From Streptomyces sp. NBC_01351 (GTDB lineage Bacteria > Actinomycetota > Actinomycetes > Streptomycetales > Streptomycetaceae): 64,000 nucleotides of DNA. The stretch spans positions 186,001 through 250,000 of the forward strand of contig NZ_CP108356.1 of NCBI RefSeq assembly GCF_036237315.1, read 5' to 3'. The position numbers were made by a program, and so were the translations under genes. The notes under the pieces were generated by a model. The model saw only the letters and a program-made list of their open reading frames with translations. It was not told where the DNA came from and ran no database searches. Shown piece after piece: positions 15,869-25,107 of this stretch. Numbering within the stretch: the first letter of the stretch is position 1; every line of letters starts with the position of its first letter.

Positions 15869-17632
15869 GTGACGGGGGCGAACGGCGCGGATCTGGTCGG
15901 CGAGGTTCTGGGCGGGCGATACCGCGTGACCGCGACGATCGGCCGCGGCGGCATGGGTGTGGTCGCCCGGGCGGTGGACCAGTTGCTGAACCGCGAGGTC
16001 GCCGTCAAGGCCCTGCGGGCCTACACCGACGCCTCCCCGGCCGAACTGGCCGATCTGCGGGTCCGGATGCAGAGGGAGGCGCAGGCCGCCGCCCGTATCC
16101 GGCACAGTGGTGTGGTCACCGTGCACGACGTGGTCGAGGAGCAGGGGCTGCCGGTCATCGTCATGGAGCTGGTCGACGGGCCCTCCCTCGACGCCGTACT
16201 GGCGGAGCGCGGCTCACTGGATCCGCGCGAAGCGGCCGCGATCGGCGCCAAGCTGATGGACGCGCTCGACGCGGCACACCAGGCCGGGGTCCTCCATCGG
16301 GACGTCAAGCCCGGCAACGTACTGCTCGAGCGCAGCGGCCGGGTCGTGCTCACCGACTTCGGCATCGCCAGCATGGAGGCCTCCGGCGACGAGGCGCTGG
16401 CCAAGCTGACACAGAGCGGTCAGATCGTCGGCTCTCTCGACTATCTGCCACCGGAGCGCGCACAGGGCCAGGTACCGGGTGCCGCGTCGGACATCTGGGC
16501 GCTCGGCATGACGCTGTACGCGGCCGTGGAGGGCGCTTCGCCCTTCCGCCGTACGTCGGTGTGGTCCACGCTGGCGGCGATCGTCGGCGAACCGCTGCCG
16601 GAGCCCCGGCGCGCCGGACCGCTCACCCCGGTGTTGCAGGCGCTGATGGCCAAGGACCCGCTGCAGCGGCCCGACGCCGGGCGGGCGCGCGAGATGCTGG
16701 AGGCGGTCGCCGGGGGCAGGAGCGCGGACCTCGCGACGGCACCGGCGCCCCGGCCCGTCGCTCCGGCGGGCTTCGGTCCCGCCCTCGCCGTGCCTCTCCC
16801 CCAGCCTGCTCCCCAGCCCGCCGCTTCCTACTCGGCCGGCGCGTACGCTGCCCCTCCGCTGCCGGGCGTCATGCCCGGCGCCGCGCAGCCGGGCACGACG
16901 CCCGGCATGCCCGCCGGTCACAACAGCGGTTCCGAGACCCGTGCCACGACGGTCCGCACGCGGCGCCGCCGCACCCGAACCATCGTCGCGGTGGCGGCCG
17001 CCACCGTCCTCACCTGCGGCGGAGTCGCCTACGCTCTGATGGACGTGCGAGGCGTTGAGGGCAGCGGCGGGTCGAACACCGCGCTGCCCACTGCGAGCAC
17101 GACCGACGGCCCGACCTCTCCGGGGGACCTGACGTCCATCAGCCCCGGCGCGAAGTCGTCCAGCACCCCTTCGAAGAAGGATGAGGACCGAGGGACAGTT
17201 CCCACGTCAGCGCCCGGCAACGGAGCCGACAAGCCGGCAGGGGGCCCGTCAGCCTCTTCGAAGACAAAGCCCCCGCCCGGCAACGGAGCCGACAAGCCGG
17301 CAGGGGGCCCGTCAGCCTCTTCGAAGACAAAGCCCAGTTCCACGGTGAAGGAGCCCACCCCGGTGTCGACGGCGTGCACCGGCTGGGCCCACTCGAACCG
17401 CAGCAATGGCTACGGCCACACGACCCAGAACACCCACCTCTACACCGGGCCGTACGCGGAATGCTCCTACGTGACCGAGGTCAAGTCCGGCACGAAGGTC
17501 TACTACCACTGCTATGTCGCCAATGCCCATGCCAACAAGTGGATCTACGCCCGTATCGCGGGCACGGACACCGAGGGCTGGATGTTCAGCGACAAATCCA
17601 CTCTGGACAGTGGCACGCTCGCCCGCTGTTAA
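15869..17632 (+). CDS. Membrane-anchored Ser/Thr protein kinase (PknB-like) with extracellular SH3-like tail
   Basis: 587 residues from a GTG with AGGA eight bases upstream. The kinase domain (about 18-275) has the Gly loop 'IGRGGMGVV', K47 in 'VAVKAL', the catalytic loop 'HRDVKPGN' with D145, and the DFG Asp at 163. A Pro/Ala-rich linker follows. A single transmembrane helix (about 372-394) is preceded by an Arg-rich stop-transfer segment. The outer part is a Ser/Thr/Pro/Lys-rich stalk with a perfect 21-residue duplication, then a Cys-containing module (about 500-587) that looks like a bacterial SH3-type domain rather than PASTA repeats. It likely senses an extracellular ligand, perhaps cell wall. 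Confidence 0.93.
   Translation: MTGANGADLVGEVLGGRYRVTATIGRGGMGVVARAVDQLLNREVAVKALRAYTDASPAELADLRVRMQREAQAAARIRHSGVVTVHDVVEEQGLPVIVMELVDGPSLDAVLAERGSLDPREAAAIGAKLMDALDAAHQAGVLHRDVKPGNVLLERSGRVVLTDFGIASMEASGDEALAKLTQSGQIVGSLDYLPPERAQGQVPGAASDIWALGMTLYAAVEGASPFRRTSVWSTLAAIVGEPLPEPRRAGPLTPVLQALMAKDPLQRPDAGRAREMLEAVAGGRSADLATAPAPRPVAPAGFGPALAVPLPQPAPQPAASYSAGAYAAPPLPGVMPGAAQPGTTPGMPAGHNSGSETRATTVRTRRRRTRTIVAVAAATVLTCGGVAYALMDVRGVEGSGGSNTALPTASTTDGPTSPGDLTSISPGAKSSSTPSKKDEDRGTVPTSAPGNGADKPAGGPSASSKTKPPPGNGADKPAGGPSASSKTKPSSTVKEPTPVSTACTGWAHSNRSNGYGHTTQNTHLYTGPYAECSYVTEVKSGTKVYYHCYVANAHANKWIYARIAGTDTEGWMFSDKSTLDSGTLARC
17213..17338 (+). repeat. Two perfect 63-bp tandem repeats in the kinase stalk
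   Basis: The unit beginning CCCGGCAACGGAGCCG at 17213 is repeated at 17276 with no difference over nearly the whole 63 bases. It encodes two copies of a 21-residue unit that starts PGNGADKPAGGPSASS. The reading frame is kept, so copy number could vary without breaking the protein. Confidence 0.92.
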
Positions 17633-17642
17633 GACGATCGCC

Positions 17643-18467
17643 CTAGCCGGTGGCGCCCGTTCCACGGAAGCGTCCGGCGTGTTCGGCCGCCCACTGAGCG
17701 AACGTGCGCGCTGGGCGGCCGGTAATCCGCTCGACGGTGTCGACGACGGTCGTGGCGTCATCGCTGGGGTCGGCGTACCAGCCGACGACGTACTCGGCGT
17801 CCGCCCGGGACACACCGGTGGCCGTCAGCCTGTCGAGGGCTTGCTCGTGCGAGATCGGGACGAAGCCGATGTCGCGGCCGATCGCCCGGGACAGGATCGC
17901 GATCCGTTCCCGCGGGGTCAGTGATTCGGGGCCGGTGAGGTTGTAGGAACGCCCCGCGTGGACGTCGTCGAGCAGCGCGGCCGCCGCCACAGCCCCGATG
18001 TCGGCCTCGTGGACGAGCGCGCTGGGAAAGTCGTACGGCTCTCGCACAACTCCCTCGGCGACCGATTCGATCCAGGTCAACGTGTTGGACATGAACTCCT
18101 GCGGCTCCAGGCGTGTCCACTCCACCCCCGAGTCCGCCACTGCCTGCTCGACTGGCCCCACCCAGCCGCCCCACACCACGGTGATGCGCCGCACACCCGC
18201 GTCGACCGCCTGCCGTACCAACTCGGGCCCGGCCTCGGCGAGCCCCGCCGTCACCGTGATGTGTAACCGGCTGACACCCGCGAAGGCGCCGTCCAGCCCC
18301 TCCGGTGCCGTGTGCGTGCCCGCCGCCAGCTCCACCCCGGCCGGAAACCTGCCCGCGGCCGCAGCCGGATTCCGCGTCAGTGCCCGGACGTGCTCTCCTC
18401 GGCGGACCAGCTCCGCCACGACGTGCCGACCGGTGTTCCCGGTGGCACCCGTAACCAGTGTCGTCAC
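17643..18467 (-). CDS. NmrA-like NAD(P)-binding protein (atypical SDR)
   Basis: 274 residues from a GTG with AAAGGGG seven bases upstream. The Rossmann motif 'LVTGATGNTGRHVVAEL' is at residues 4-20, followed by 'VRALTRNP', which suits NADP binding. There is no YxxxK catalytic pair, as in NmrA/HSCARG and QOR2-like proteins, which act as redox sensors or as quinone or azo reductases. The C-terminal part ends 'ARTFAQWAAEHAGRF', typical of this subgroup. It is convergent with the kinase gene, with only 10 bp between the stops. Confidence 0.9.
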   Translation of the reverse strand: MTTLVTGATGNTGRHVVAELVRRGEHVRALTRNPAAAAGRFPAGVELAAGTHTAPEGLDGAFAGVSRLHITVTAGLAEAGPELVRQAVDAGVRRITVVWGGWVGPVEQAVADSGVEWTRLEPQEFMSNTLTWIESVAEGVVREPYDFPSALVHEADIGAVAAAALLDDVHAGRSYNLTGPESLTPRERIAILSRAIGRDIGFVPISHEQALDRLTATGVSRADAEYVVGWYADPSDDATTVVDTVERITGRPARTFAQWAAEHAGRFRGTGATG

Positions 18468-18664
18468 GGTTGAACCCCTTTCGTCCCCGCAACGCTAAAA
18501 GCTCAACCCGGGTTGAGGTCAAGGAGCCCCGCAGGGCCGGGCCAGTTGGGGCGCCCCGCCAACCCTTTCGCTACGCAGGGTGACGCAAATGATGCGAATC
18601 ATCACGCAGCGCGTCAGAGTGGTCGGAGAGGAATCCCGTTCCGCATCGCAGAGGAGTCGCCGTC

Positions 18665-18868
18665 ATGGGCGGTATGCAACACAAGCGCCAGGAGCCGGGC
18701 AAGGGCCGCGAGGAGCAAGTGAGTGAGCACCGGCCCGGCCAGGACCCCGTTCGTCCAGGCGCGGGCCAAGGTGGGCGGGGCAAGAGCCCCGAGGAACTCA
18801 AGCGGGCCCGTGAGGACGAGACGCGGCGCGAGCGCGACGAGCACGAGATGCGCGACGACGAGCTCTGA
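18665..18868 (+). CDS. Small hydrophilic protein, unknown function
   Basis: 67 residues, very rich in Glu, Arg and Lys, with no hydrophobic segment. The C-terminal half 'SPEELKRAREDETRRERDEH' is likely a charged helix. A GAGGAG ribosome binding site lies upstream of the ATG, and a strong terminator follows 33 bp after the stop, which support a real gene. Similar small charged proteins are common in Streptomyces without known function. Confidence 0.65.
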   Translation: MGGMQHKRQEPGKGREEQVSEHRPGQDPVRPGAGQGGRGKSPEELKRAREDETRRERDEHEMRDDEL

Positions 18869-18900
18869 CCAGGGCAGAGCCCGACACATCCCACACACGC

Positions 18901-18945
18901 AGGACCCGGCCGGGACCGCAGTCACCATCACCTCGGCCGGGTCCT
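18901..18945 (+). terminator. Terminator after the small hydrophilic protein
   Basis: A perfect 12-bp stem, AGGACCCGGCCG / CGGCCGGGTCCT, with a 21-nt loop, 33 bp after the stop codon. No U tract follows, as is usual in Streptomyces. Confidence 0.75.
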
Positions 18946-19200
18946 GTCATGTTCCCGGCCGCCCCGCCCGGCCCGGCTGGGGCCAGGTACCGCCCCCGTG
19001 CCGCTGGACGTAGCCACCGTCTTCGGGCTGCCGCCTCCGCGGTCGAGGCGGACGACGAGAAGCCGGCCCAGGCCCTGCTCGACGCCGCCGAGCGCCACCA
19101 TGCGCGACCTTCGGACAAACGCTGACCTCGTGTCTCGATTGATAGCAAAGAGTGAGGTTCGGTAGCTTTGCATGCATTCCGTTCGGAGGAGGTGCATGAA

Positions 19201-20829
19201 GTGCCGGGTCCGACGCGGAAGGCAGGGCGCGCGGTGGCGCGCGGGGTGGGGGCACTGGACGCGCGGCTGCCACTGTCGGAAGTGGCACGGACGGGGGTGC
19301 GCAAGGTCTTTCCCGACCACTGGTCGTTCCTGTTGGGCGAGCTGGCGCTGTACAGCTTCGTCGTCCTGCTGCTGACCGGTGTGTTCCTCACCTTCTTCTT
19401 CGATCCGTCGATGCGGGAGACGCCGTATCAGGGCTCCTACGAGCCGCTGCGCGGCGTACCCATGTCGCAGGCCTACCTCTCCACCCTGAGGATCAGCTTC
19501 GACGTCCGGGGCGGGCTGCTGATCCGGCAGATCCACCACTGGGCCGCCCTGCTGTTCGTGGCCGCCATCGGGGTGCACATGCTCCGGGTGTTCCTCACCG
19601 GAGCCTTCAGGCGCCCGCGCGAGGTCAACTGGACGGTGGGCGTGACGCTGTTCCTGCTGGCACTGCTGGAGGGATTCGCGGGCTACTCGCTCCCCGACGA
19701 CCTGCTGTCCGGGACCGGGCTGCGGATCGCCCAGGGGATCATGCTGTCGGTCCCGGTCGTCGGCACGTACCTGAGTCTCTTCGCCTTCGGCGGCGAGTTT
19801 CCCGGGGGCGACATCGTGTCCCGCCTCTACGCCGTGCACATCCTGCTGGTCCCCGGACTACTGACGGTCCTGATCACCCTGCACATCCTGCTCGTCGTCA
19901 CGTTGAAGCACACGCAGTGGCCGGGGCCCGGGAGGACCGGCCGCAACGTCGTCGGCCTGCCCTTCTTCCCCCAGTACACGGCCAAGTCCGCCGGGCTGTT
20001 CTTCGCCGTCTTCGGGGTGCTCGCCGCGCTCGGCGCCGTCGCGCAGATCAACCCCATCTGGACCTACGGCCCCTACCGCACGGACGTGGTCTCCATCGGA
20101 TCCCAGCCCGACTGGTACGTCGGGTTCCTGGAAGGCGCCCTACGGCTGATGCCCGGCGTGGAAACCCGGTTGTGGGGGCACACGATCGCGTGGAACGCGC
20201 TGGTGACGGCCGTACTGCTGCCCGGTGCGCTCTTCTCCGTCCTCTACGCCTACCCCTACTTCGAACGGTGGATCACCGGTCCGGCGGGCGAGCGGCACCT
20301 CTGCGACCGACCGCGGGACCGGCCCGTCCGCACCGGTCTGGCGGTGGCGGCCGTCTCCGCCTACGCCGTACTGCTGCTCGCCGGGGCCCAGGACATTCTG
20401 GCCTTCGTCTTCGACGTGAACGTGCACGGCCTGACCTGGGCGCTGCGCATCGGGCTCTTCGTCGTTCCGGTGGCCGTCTTCTGGCTCACCAGGCGGCTGT
20501 GCCTGGCCCTACAGTGGCGCGAGCAGCGGCTGCTGACGGACGGTGAGGAGTCCGGCCTCGTACTCCAGGGCCCCGAGGGCGGCTTCCACCCGCAGCACCG
20601 GGCCCTCACGCCCACCGAGCGGTACGCCGTGCTCGCGCGGGAGCGTCCCCGGCCGGTGGAGCCCGCCGGGGACTCCGGCCGCGGCGGGCCGGGGCGTCGG
20701 CTCGACCGCGTGCGGTCGGCCCTCAGCCACTGGTACTACGGGGACCGCGTCCGCTACCCGGCCACCGCCGCACAGCGCCGGAAGACCGAGAAGACCACTG
20801 CGGGCCCGGACCGGAGGAACACTCCCTAA
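19201..20829 (+). CDS. qcrB: Cytochrome b subunit (QcrB-like)
   Basis: 542 residues. The GTG at 19201 is eight bases after GGAGGAGG; earlier in-frame starts lack spacing. It has the N-terminal cytochrome b core with the paired haem-ligand helices: 'IRQIHHWAALLFVAAIGVHM' and 'YAVHILLVPGLLTVLITLHI'. The quinol-site loop reads 'SQPDWYVGFLEGALRLMP', the actinobacterial equivalent of PEWY. The C-terminal extension 'SALSHWYYGDRVRYPATAAQ' is typical of actinobacterial QcrB. No qcrA or qcrC lies beside it, unlike the main bc1 locus, so this is an accessory copy. Its stop overlaps that of the convergent ctaF. Confidence 0.9.
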   Translation: MPGPTRKAGRAVARGVGALDARLPLSEVARTGVRKVFPDHWSFLLGELALYSFVVLLLTGVFLTFFFDPSMRETPYQGSYEPLRGVPMSQAYLSTLRISFDVRGGLLIRQIHHWAALLFVAAIGVHMLRVFLTGAFRRPREVNWTVGVTLFLLALLEGFAGYSLPDDLLSGTGLRIAQGIMLSVPVVGTYLSLFAFGGEFPGGDIVSRLYAVHILLVPGLLTVLITLHILLVVTLKHTQWPGPGRTGRNVVGLPFFPQYTAKSAGLFFAVFGVLAALGAVAQINPIWTYGPYRTDVVSIGSQPDWYVGFLEGALRLMPGVETRLWGHTIAWNALVTAVLLPGALFSVLYAYPYFERWITGPAGERHLCDRPRDRPVRTGLAVAAVSAYAVLLLAGAQDILAFVFDVNVHGLTWALRIGLFVVPVAVFWLTRRLCLALQWREQRLLTDGEESGLVLQGPEGGFHPQHRALTPTERYAVLARERPRPVEPAGDSGRGGPGRRLDRVRSALSHWYYGDRVRYPATAAQRRKTEKTTAGPDRRNTP

Positions 20830-21221
20830 GCGGTGTCCGGGCGGTCGAGGTTCTGGAAGGCGAAGCCCAGGACTCCCGGGAGCAAGACACCGAAGCCGAT
20901 GAGGCACAGCCACAGCCCCTGGACCACGCCCAGGCCGATCAGCGCGCTCCCCGCGGCCGCCAGTACGGGGAAATAGCTGCGGGCGGGGAAGTAGAGGCGC
21001 CGGCCGTCGGCCTCGCGCACCTCCGCCTCTCCGCGGTCTTCCGGACGCTCTCCGCCCCGCCGGTACTGGCGCCAGAGGTAGGCGGCGACGAGGCTCGACA
21101 TGACGAAGGAGACACAGAGCGCCGCGCTCCCCGCCGGCTCCTGGGACAGCCAGGCGTAGACGGCGGTGGTGACCCCGAAGAACAGGGCCGTAGCGGTGAA
21201 GAGCCAGGCCTCACCTTTCAC
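20826..21221 (-). CDS. ctaF: Cytochrome c oxidase subunit IV, actinobacterial type (CtaF)
   Basis: 131 residues. It begins '[20 protein letters not shown]' and has about four hydrophobic segments in two pairs separated by the charged '[17 protein letters not shown]' loop. This is the pattern of the actinobacterial-specific oxidase subunit IV. The GTG start at 21221 lies inside the end of ctaD (11-bp overlap), so translation is coupled. At the other end the stop shares bases with the stop of the convergent qcrB. It acts in the membrane with CtaD. Confidence 0.87.
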   Translation of the reverse strand: MKGEAWLFTATALFFGVTTAVYAWLSQEPAGSAALCVSFVMSSLVAAYLWRQYRRGGERPEDRGEAEVREADGRRLYFPARSYFPVLAAAGSALIGLGVVQGLWLCLIGFGVLLPGVLGFAFQNLDRPDTA

Positions 21222-22893
21222 TGGGCACCTCCGGGTGGTGAAGGTCGAAGGCGGGCGATTCCGAGCGGATCTGTGGCAGGGAGTGGAAGTTGTGCCGGGG
21301 CGGCGGGCAACTCGTCGCCCACTCCAGGGAGCGGCCCCATCCCCAGGGGTCGTCCACGGTGACCCGTTGGCCGTAGCGCTGCGTCTTCCAGACGTTGTAG
21401 AGGAACGGCAGCGTCGAGAGGCCCAGGACGAACGACCCGAGGGTGGAGACGGTGTTGAGGAGCGTGAAGCCGTCGCCCGCAAGGTAGTCCGCGTACCGGC
21501 GCGGCATGCCGGCCTCACCCAGCCAGTGCTGGACCAGGAAGGTGGTCTGGAAACCGAAGAACACCGTCCAGAAGTGAACCCTGCCGAGTCGCTCGTCGAG
21601 CATCCGCCCGGTGATCTTGGGCCACCAGAAGTAGAAACCGCCGAAGGTGGCGAAGACGATGGTGCCGAAAAGGACGTAATGGAGATGGGCGACGACGAAA
21701 TAGCTGTCCGTCAGATGGAAGTCGAGCGGCGGCGACGCCACCAGTACGCCCGTCAGACCTCCCAGGAGGAAGGTGACGAGGAAGCCGATGGACCAGAGCA
21801 TCGGTGTCTCGAAGGAGAGCGACCCCTTCCACATCGTCCCGATCCAGTTGAAGAACTTCACGCCCGTCGGGACGGCGATCAGGAACGACAGCAAGGAGAA
21901 GAAGGGCAGCAGCACGGCCCCCGTCGCAAACATGTGGTGCGCCCACACGGTCGCGGACAGGCCGGTGATCGCGATCGTGGCACCGATCAGGGACACGTAG
22001 CCGAACATGGGCTTCCGGCTGAAGACCGGAAGGATCTCACTCACCACGCCGAAGAACGGCAGGGCCACGATGTAGACCTCCGGATGCCCGAAGAACCAGA
22101 ACAGGTGCTGCCACAGCAGAGCACCGCCGTTCGCCGGGTCGAAGACGTGCGAGCCGAACTTCCGGTCCGCCTCCAGGACCAGCAGTGCCGCCGTGAGCAC
22201 CGGAAAGGCCAGCAGCGCCAGGATCGAAGTGAAGAGCACGTTCCACGTGAAGATCGGCATCCGGAACAAGGTCATGCCCGGTGCGCGCAGACAGATGATC
22301 GTGGTGATGAAGTTCACCGAGCCCAGGATCGTACTCAGCCCCGACACGGCCAGCCCCATCGCCCACAGATCGGCACCGGTCCCGGGCGAGTAGCGCAGGC
22401 CGTTAAGCGGCGCGTAGGCGAACCACCCGAAGTCCGCCGCCCCGTGGGCGGTCAGGAAGCCGGAGATGACCAGCAGCCCCCCGAACAGGTACACCCAGTA
22501 GGTGAACGCGTTGAGCCGGGGAAACGCGACGTCGGGCGCGCCGATCTGCAACGGCATGATCGCGTTGGCGAATCCGGTGAAAGTAGGGGTCGCGAACAGC
22601 AGCATCATGATCGTGGCGTGAATGGTGAACGCTTCGTTGTACTGCTGGTTCGAGATGAGTTGCAGTCCGGGGCGGGCGAGTTCGGCCCTCATGGCCATGG
22701 CCAGCAGGCCGGCGAAGAGGAAGAAGCAGAAGGCCGTGACCAGGTAGAGGTTGCCGATCACCTTGTGGTCGGTGGTCGACAGCCACCGCAGGACGGCGGA
22801 ACCCTGACCCGCCCGCCGCTCGGTTCGTGGCGGCCCGGTCAGGTCGAGGTCGTCGGGTGGTGCCGCTTCCGGTGAAGGGTCCACCGACGTCAT
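21211..22893 (-). CDS. ctaD: Cytochrome c oxidase subunit I (aa3-type)
   Basis: 560 residues, normal for the family, from the ATG at 22893 with GGAGG upstream. Twelve membrane helices. Haem a ligand His is in '[15 protein letters not shown]'. CuB ligands are seen in '[19 protein letters not shown]' (His-Tyr cross-link pair) and '[11 protein letters not shown]'; the haem a3/a His pair is in '[13 protein letters not shown]'. The oxygen-reducing centre thus looks complete. No ctaC (subunit II) or ctaE (subunit III) is present nearby, so this is a second, partial locus that must share subunits with the main oxidase or form a specialised enzyme with the facing cytochrome b. Confidence 0.95.
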   Translation of the reverse strand: MTSVDPSPEAAPPDDLDLTGPPRTERRAGQGSAVLRWLSTTDHKVIGNLYLVTAFCFFLFAGLLAMAMRAELARPGLQLISNQQYNEAFTIHATIMMLLFATPTFTGFANAIMPLQIGAPDVAFPRLNAFTYWVYLFGGLLVISGFLTAHGAADFGWFAYAPLNGLRYSPGTGADLWAMGLAVSGLSTILGSVNFITTIICLRAPGMTLFRMPIFTWNVLFTSILALLAFPVLTAALLVLEADRKFGSHVFDPANGGALLWQHLFWFFGHPEVYIVALPFFGVVSEILPVFSRKPMFGYVSLIGATIAITGLSATVWAHHMFATGAVLLPFFSLLSFLIAVPTGVKFFNWIGTMWKGSLSFETPMLWSIGFLVTFLLGGLTGVLVASPPLDFHLTDSYFVVAHLHYVLFGTIVFATFGGFYFWWPKITGRMLDERLGRVHFWTVFFGFQTTFLVQHWLGEAGMPRRYADYLAGDGFTLLNTVSTLGSFVLGLSTLPFLYNVWKTQRYGQRVTVDDPWGWGRSLEWATSCPPPRHNFHSLPQIRSESPAFDLHHPEVPSER

Positions 22894-23331
22894 CCGTCCT
22901 CCAGAGAGTCTCGCCGCCGCGCCTGCACCCCTTCCCCTACAGGCTGCCGTTCCCCTCGGACCGGCGGCGCGCCGCCAAACCTCCCGGGTACGCCCGGCTG
23001 CCATGCTCGCGGGCTCCGACGCGGGCGGTCCGGGCTCCGCTGGTGGTGCGCGCACAGGGCGGCGAGTACGCGGGCGCGGGCGGCCTGGACACCCCGGGTC
23101 CGGCTGCTTCCCGCTTCGCGAAGAAGGACCCCGACGAGCCATTTCTCCGCCCGCCGGTCGCCGGGTTCGGCCTTCGGAGGATGCGAGCGTTTTGCTCCCA
23201 TGGGCGTACCCCTGCGATCACGGCAGCCGGGCACGTTGCGCATCTCGAACGGGCGCAGACGCCACTCCTACCGCTGCTGGAGCGGTCTCGTTCAGCGCCC
23301 CAGCGCCCCAGCGCCTCAGCGCGTAAGCGCC
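22894..23331. other. Upstream region of ctaD; short repeats
   Basis: No supported gene. It should hold the ctaD promoter. Near 23292-23342 there is a run of degenerate short direct repeats based on CAGCGCCCC and GCGCCTCAG. They lie directly after the stop codon of the DUF2231 gene. Their meaning is unclear, and they do not look like a CRISPR array because there are no spacers. Confidence 0.4.
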
Positions 23332-23922
23332 TCAGCGCCGAAGATCCGCTCCGACGGTCTGCCGGTACGCCACGTGGCCGCCCAGGGCTCCGGTCACGGC
23401 GACCATAGCCAGCCCGCTGAACGACCACAGCCTGCCCTTCGCCGAGCGGCCGCAGAGCCGCGCCCTCAGGGAGGCCGTGTAGCAGGCGACCGCCCCCACA
23501 TTCGACACCGCATGGGCCAGTCCGACCCTGGCCGACTCTGGCGGTAGCGCCGCCCAGTCAACCCAGCCGGCGGCTGCTGCCGGGACCGCTCCGGCCAGGC
23601 CGACCGCCGTGAGCGCCGTCGCCGCACGCTGAGATCCCGGGACCACAGCGTCCAGCACGGCGGCCGACAGCCAGCAGCCGATGGGTACCTGTACCAAGAC
23701 GGGATGCACGGGATGGCCCAGCGGCCCACCGCGCAGCAGGTCGCGCGCATCGCCCAGGGGAAGGGAGCGGATCGTCCGCTGGAGGACACGGATCGCCGGG
23801 TCCGCCACCGTCGTCCGTTCGAGACGGCCCAGGATTGTCAGCCACCGCGCCGAAGCGGTGTCGAGGGCCGAGTCCTGCCCGGCCGCCGCCTTCGGGTATC
23901 CGTCGAGCGCATGTGTGTTCAT
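23332..23922 (-). CDS. DUF2231 membrane protein
   Basis: 196 residues. After a 60-residue cytoplasmic start, the DUF2231 signature 'GHPVHPVLVQVPIGCWLS' (about 89-106) begins a four-helix membrane unit that ends 'ALGGHVAYRQTVGADLRR'. In many actinobacteria this unit is fused to a C-terminal Rieske iron-sulfur domain. Here it ends right after the membrane part, at a repeat tract, so either this is the short form or the Rieske part was lost. Its position next to the cytochrome b/oxidase genes makes a redox role plausible but unproven. Confidence 0.82.
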   Translation of the reverse strand: MNTHALDGYPKAAAGQDSALDTASARWLTILGRLERTTVADPAIRVLQRTIRSLPLGDARDLLRGGPLGHPVHPVLVQVPIGCWLSAAVLDAVVPGSQRAATALTAVGLAGAVPAAAAGWVDWAALPPESARVGLAHAVSNVGAVACYTASLRARLCGRSAKGRLWSFSGLAMVAVTGALGGHVAYRQTVGADLRR

Positions 23923-24147
23923 GCGCAGCGCCTACCCAGCAGGGCCAGGAGCACGCGGGCCGCGCGTTCCGCTTCCGAGGGGTGGGGGTGCGGAGGACGA
24001 CGGGTGGCGGAGGACTCGCCACCACGACGTGGAGACCGCGCGAGCCCCGGACGACGCCGTGCCCGACGCGCACGCGGTGGAGCGGCTCACCGTCCAGGCC
24101 ATGGCATCGTGAGCCCCGGCATGAAGGGTCACCAGGAGGGCGGATGC

Positions 24148-24894
24148 ATGAGCGCGCGTTTCGAGGAGATCGACTGGCGCCCGACGCCGCTGGGCGACAT
24201 CAGTTTGCGGCGACGCCGGGACCCGGTGTCGGGCGCCGACGTGTACGAGGTGAAGCTCGGGGACGATTTCTTGATGTCCAGCCTCTTCGTCGAGGGCGAG
24301 ATCGCGCTCGCCCGGCACGGCCTGGCGAAGCTGGCGGGGGCGGAACTGGACGTCGCCGTGGGCGGGCTCGGTCTCGGCTATACGGCCCGGGCCGCTCTGG
24401 GTGACCCGCGCCTGCGCTCGCTGGTCGTGGTCGACGCGCTCGCCGAGGTGATCGACTGGCACCAGCGCGGGTGGGTGCCCTTGGGTTCCTTGTTGTCGGC
24501 CGATCCACGTTGCCGATTCGTCCACGGCGACTTCTTCGCGATGGTCGGCGATCCATGCGGTCTGGATCCGCAGGAGCCGGGCCGGCGCTTCCATGCCGTC
24601 CTGCTGGACATCGACCATTCGCCGCGCCATGTGCTGCACCCCCGTAACGCCGCGCTGTACCAGCCTGCGGGGCTGCGCACGCTTGCGGATCGGCTGCACC
24701 CCGACGGGGTCTTCGCGCTGTGGTCGAACGATCCTCCGGACGGGGAGTTCACCGCCGCGCTCGAGGAGGTCTTCTCGGAAGCGGAGGCACACGTTATCGA
24801 CTTCGACAATCCACTGCAGGGTGGGAGGTCCGCCAACACCGTGTACGTGGCAACGAAGGGCGCAGACAGCCATAACAGCCGCCGCGGCACCTGA
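24148..24894 (+). CDS. Spermidine-synthase-like methyltransferase-fold protein
   Basis: 248 residues from the ATG at 24148, seven bases after GGAGGG. The Rossmann motif is 'LDVAVGGLGLGYTARAALG' (about 71-89). An acidic residue in 'SLVVVDALAEVIDWHQRG' would bind the nucleoside ribose. The motif 'FHAVLLDIDHSPRHVLHP' takes the place of the usual DxxD region of aminopropyltransferases. Related actinobacterial proteins are named spermidine synthase, but polyamine synthesis is not shown for them. It is a single gene, with the family's normal length. Confidence 0.82.
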   Translation: MSARFEEIDWRPTPLGDISLRRRRDPVSGADVYEVKLGDDFLMSSLFVEGEIALARHGLAKLAGAELDVAVGGLGLGYTARAALGDPRLRSLVVVDALAEVIDWHQRGWVPLGSLLSADPRCRFVHGDFFAMVGDPCGLDPQEPGRRFHAVLLDIDHSPRHVLHPRNAALYQPAGLRTLADRLHPDGVFALWSNDPPDGEFTAALEEVFSEAEAHVIDFDNPLQGGRSANTVYVATKGADSHNSRRGT

Positions 24895-25107
24895 CGGCCG
24901 GATCCCACCCGGCCTCAGTTCCGAACCGGCTGTCAACTCAAGGTCACCGCCGGCCGTACTCATCCAGGTGGGAGCCGGCCACCGGGCCCATGCGGAGCAT
25001 GTCGCCGTCGACCGACCAGAAGGCGCCGGTGACCGGGTGCTTCTAGTCGCCGTCGGCATCTCGCGGACCTCGTCTCACATCGCCCCGGGCCGCTCGGGAG
25101 GTCGCGC

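Noticed and set aside
15733..17058. Plus-strand open frame of 441 codons
   Set aside because: Overlaps the Ser/Thr kinase in another frame and is Arg/Gly-rich without domain.
21166..22875. Plus-strand open frame of 569 codons opposite ctaD
   Set aside because: CtaD on the other strand has all haem and copper ligands; the antisense product is a Gln/Glu/Arg-rich artefact.
23292..23342. Possible CRISPR or repeat array
   Set aside because: Units are 9-12 bp, degenerate and without spacers; no cas genes in the window.
22827..23408. Plus-strand open frame of 193 codons
   Set aside because: Lies over the ctaD start and its upstream region; no motif and a poor start.
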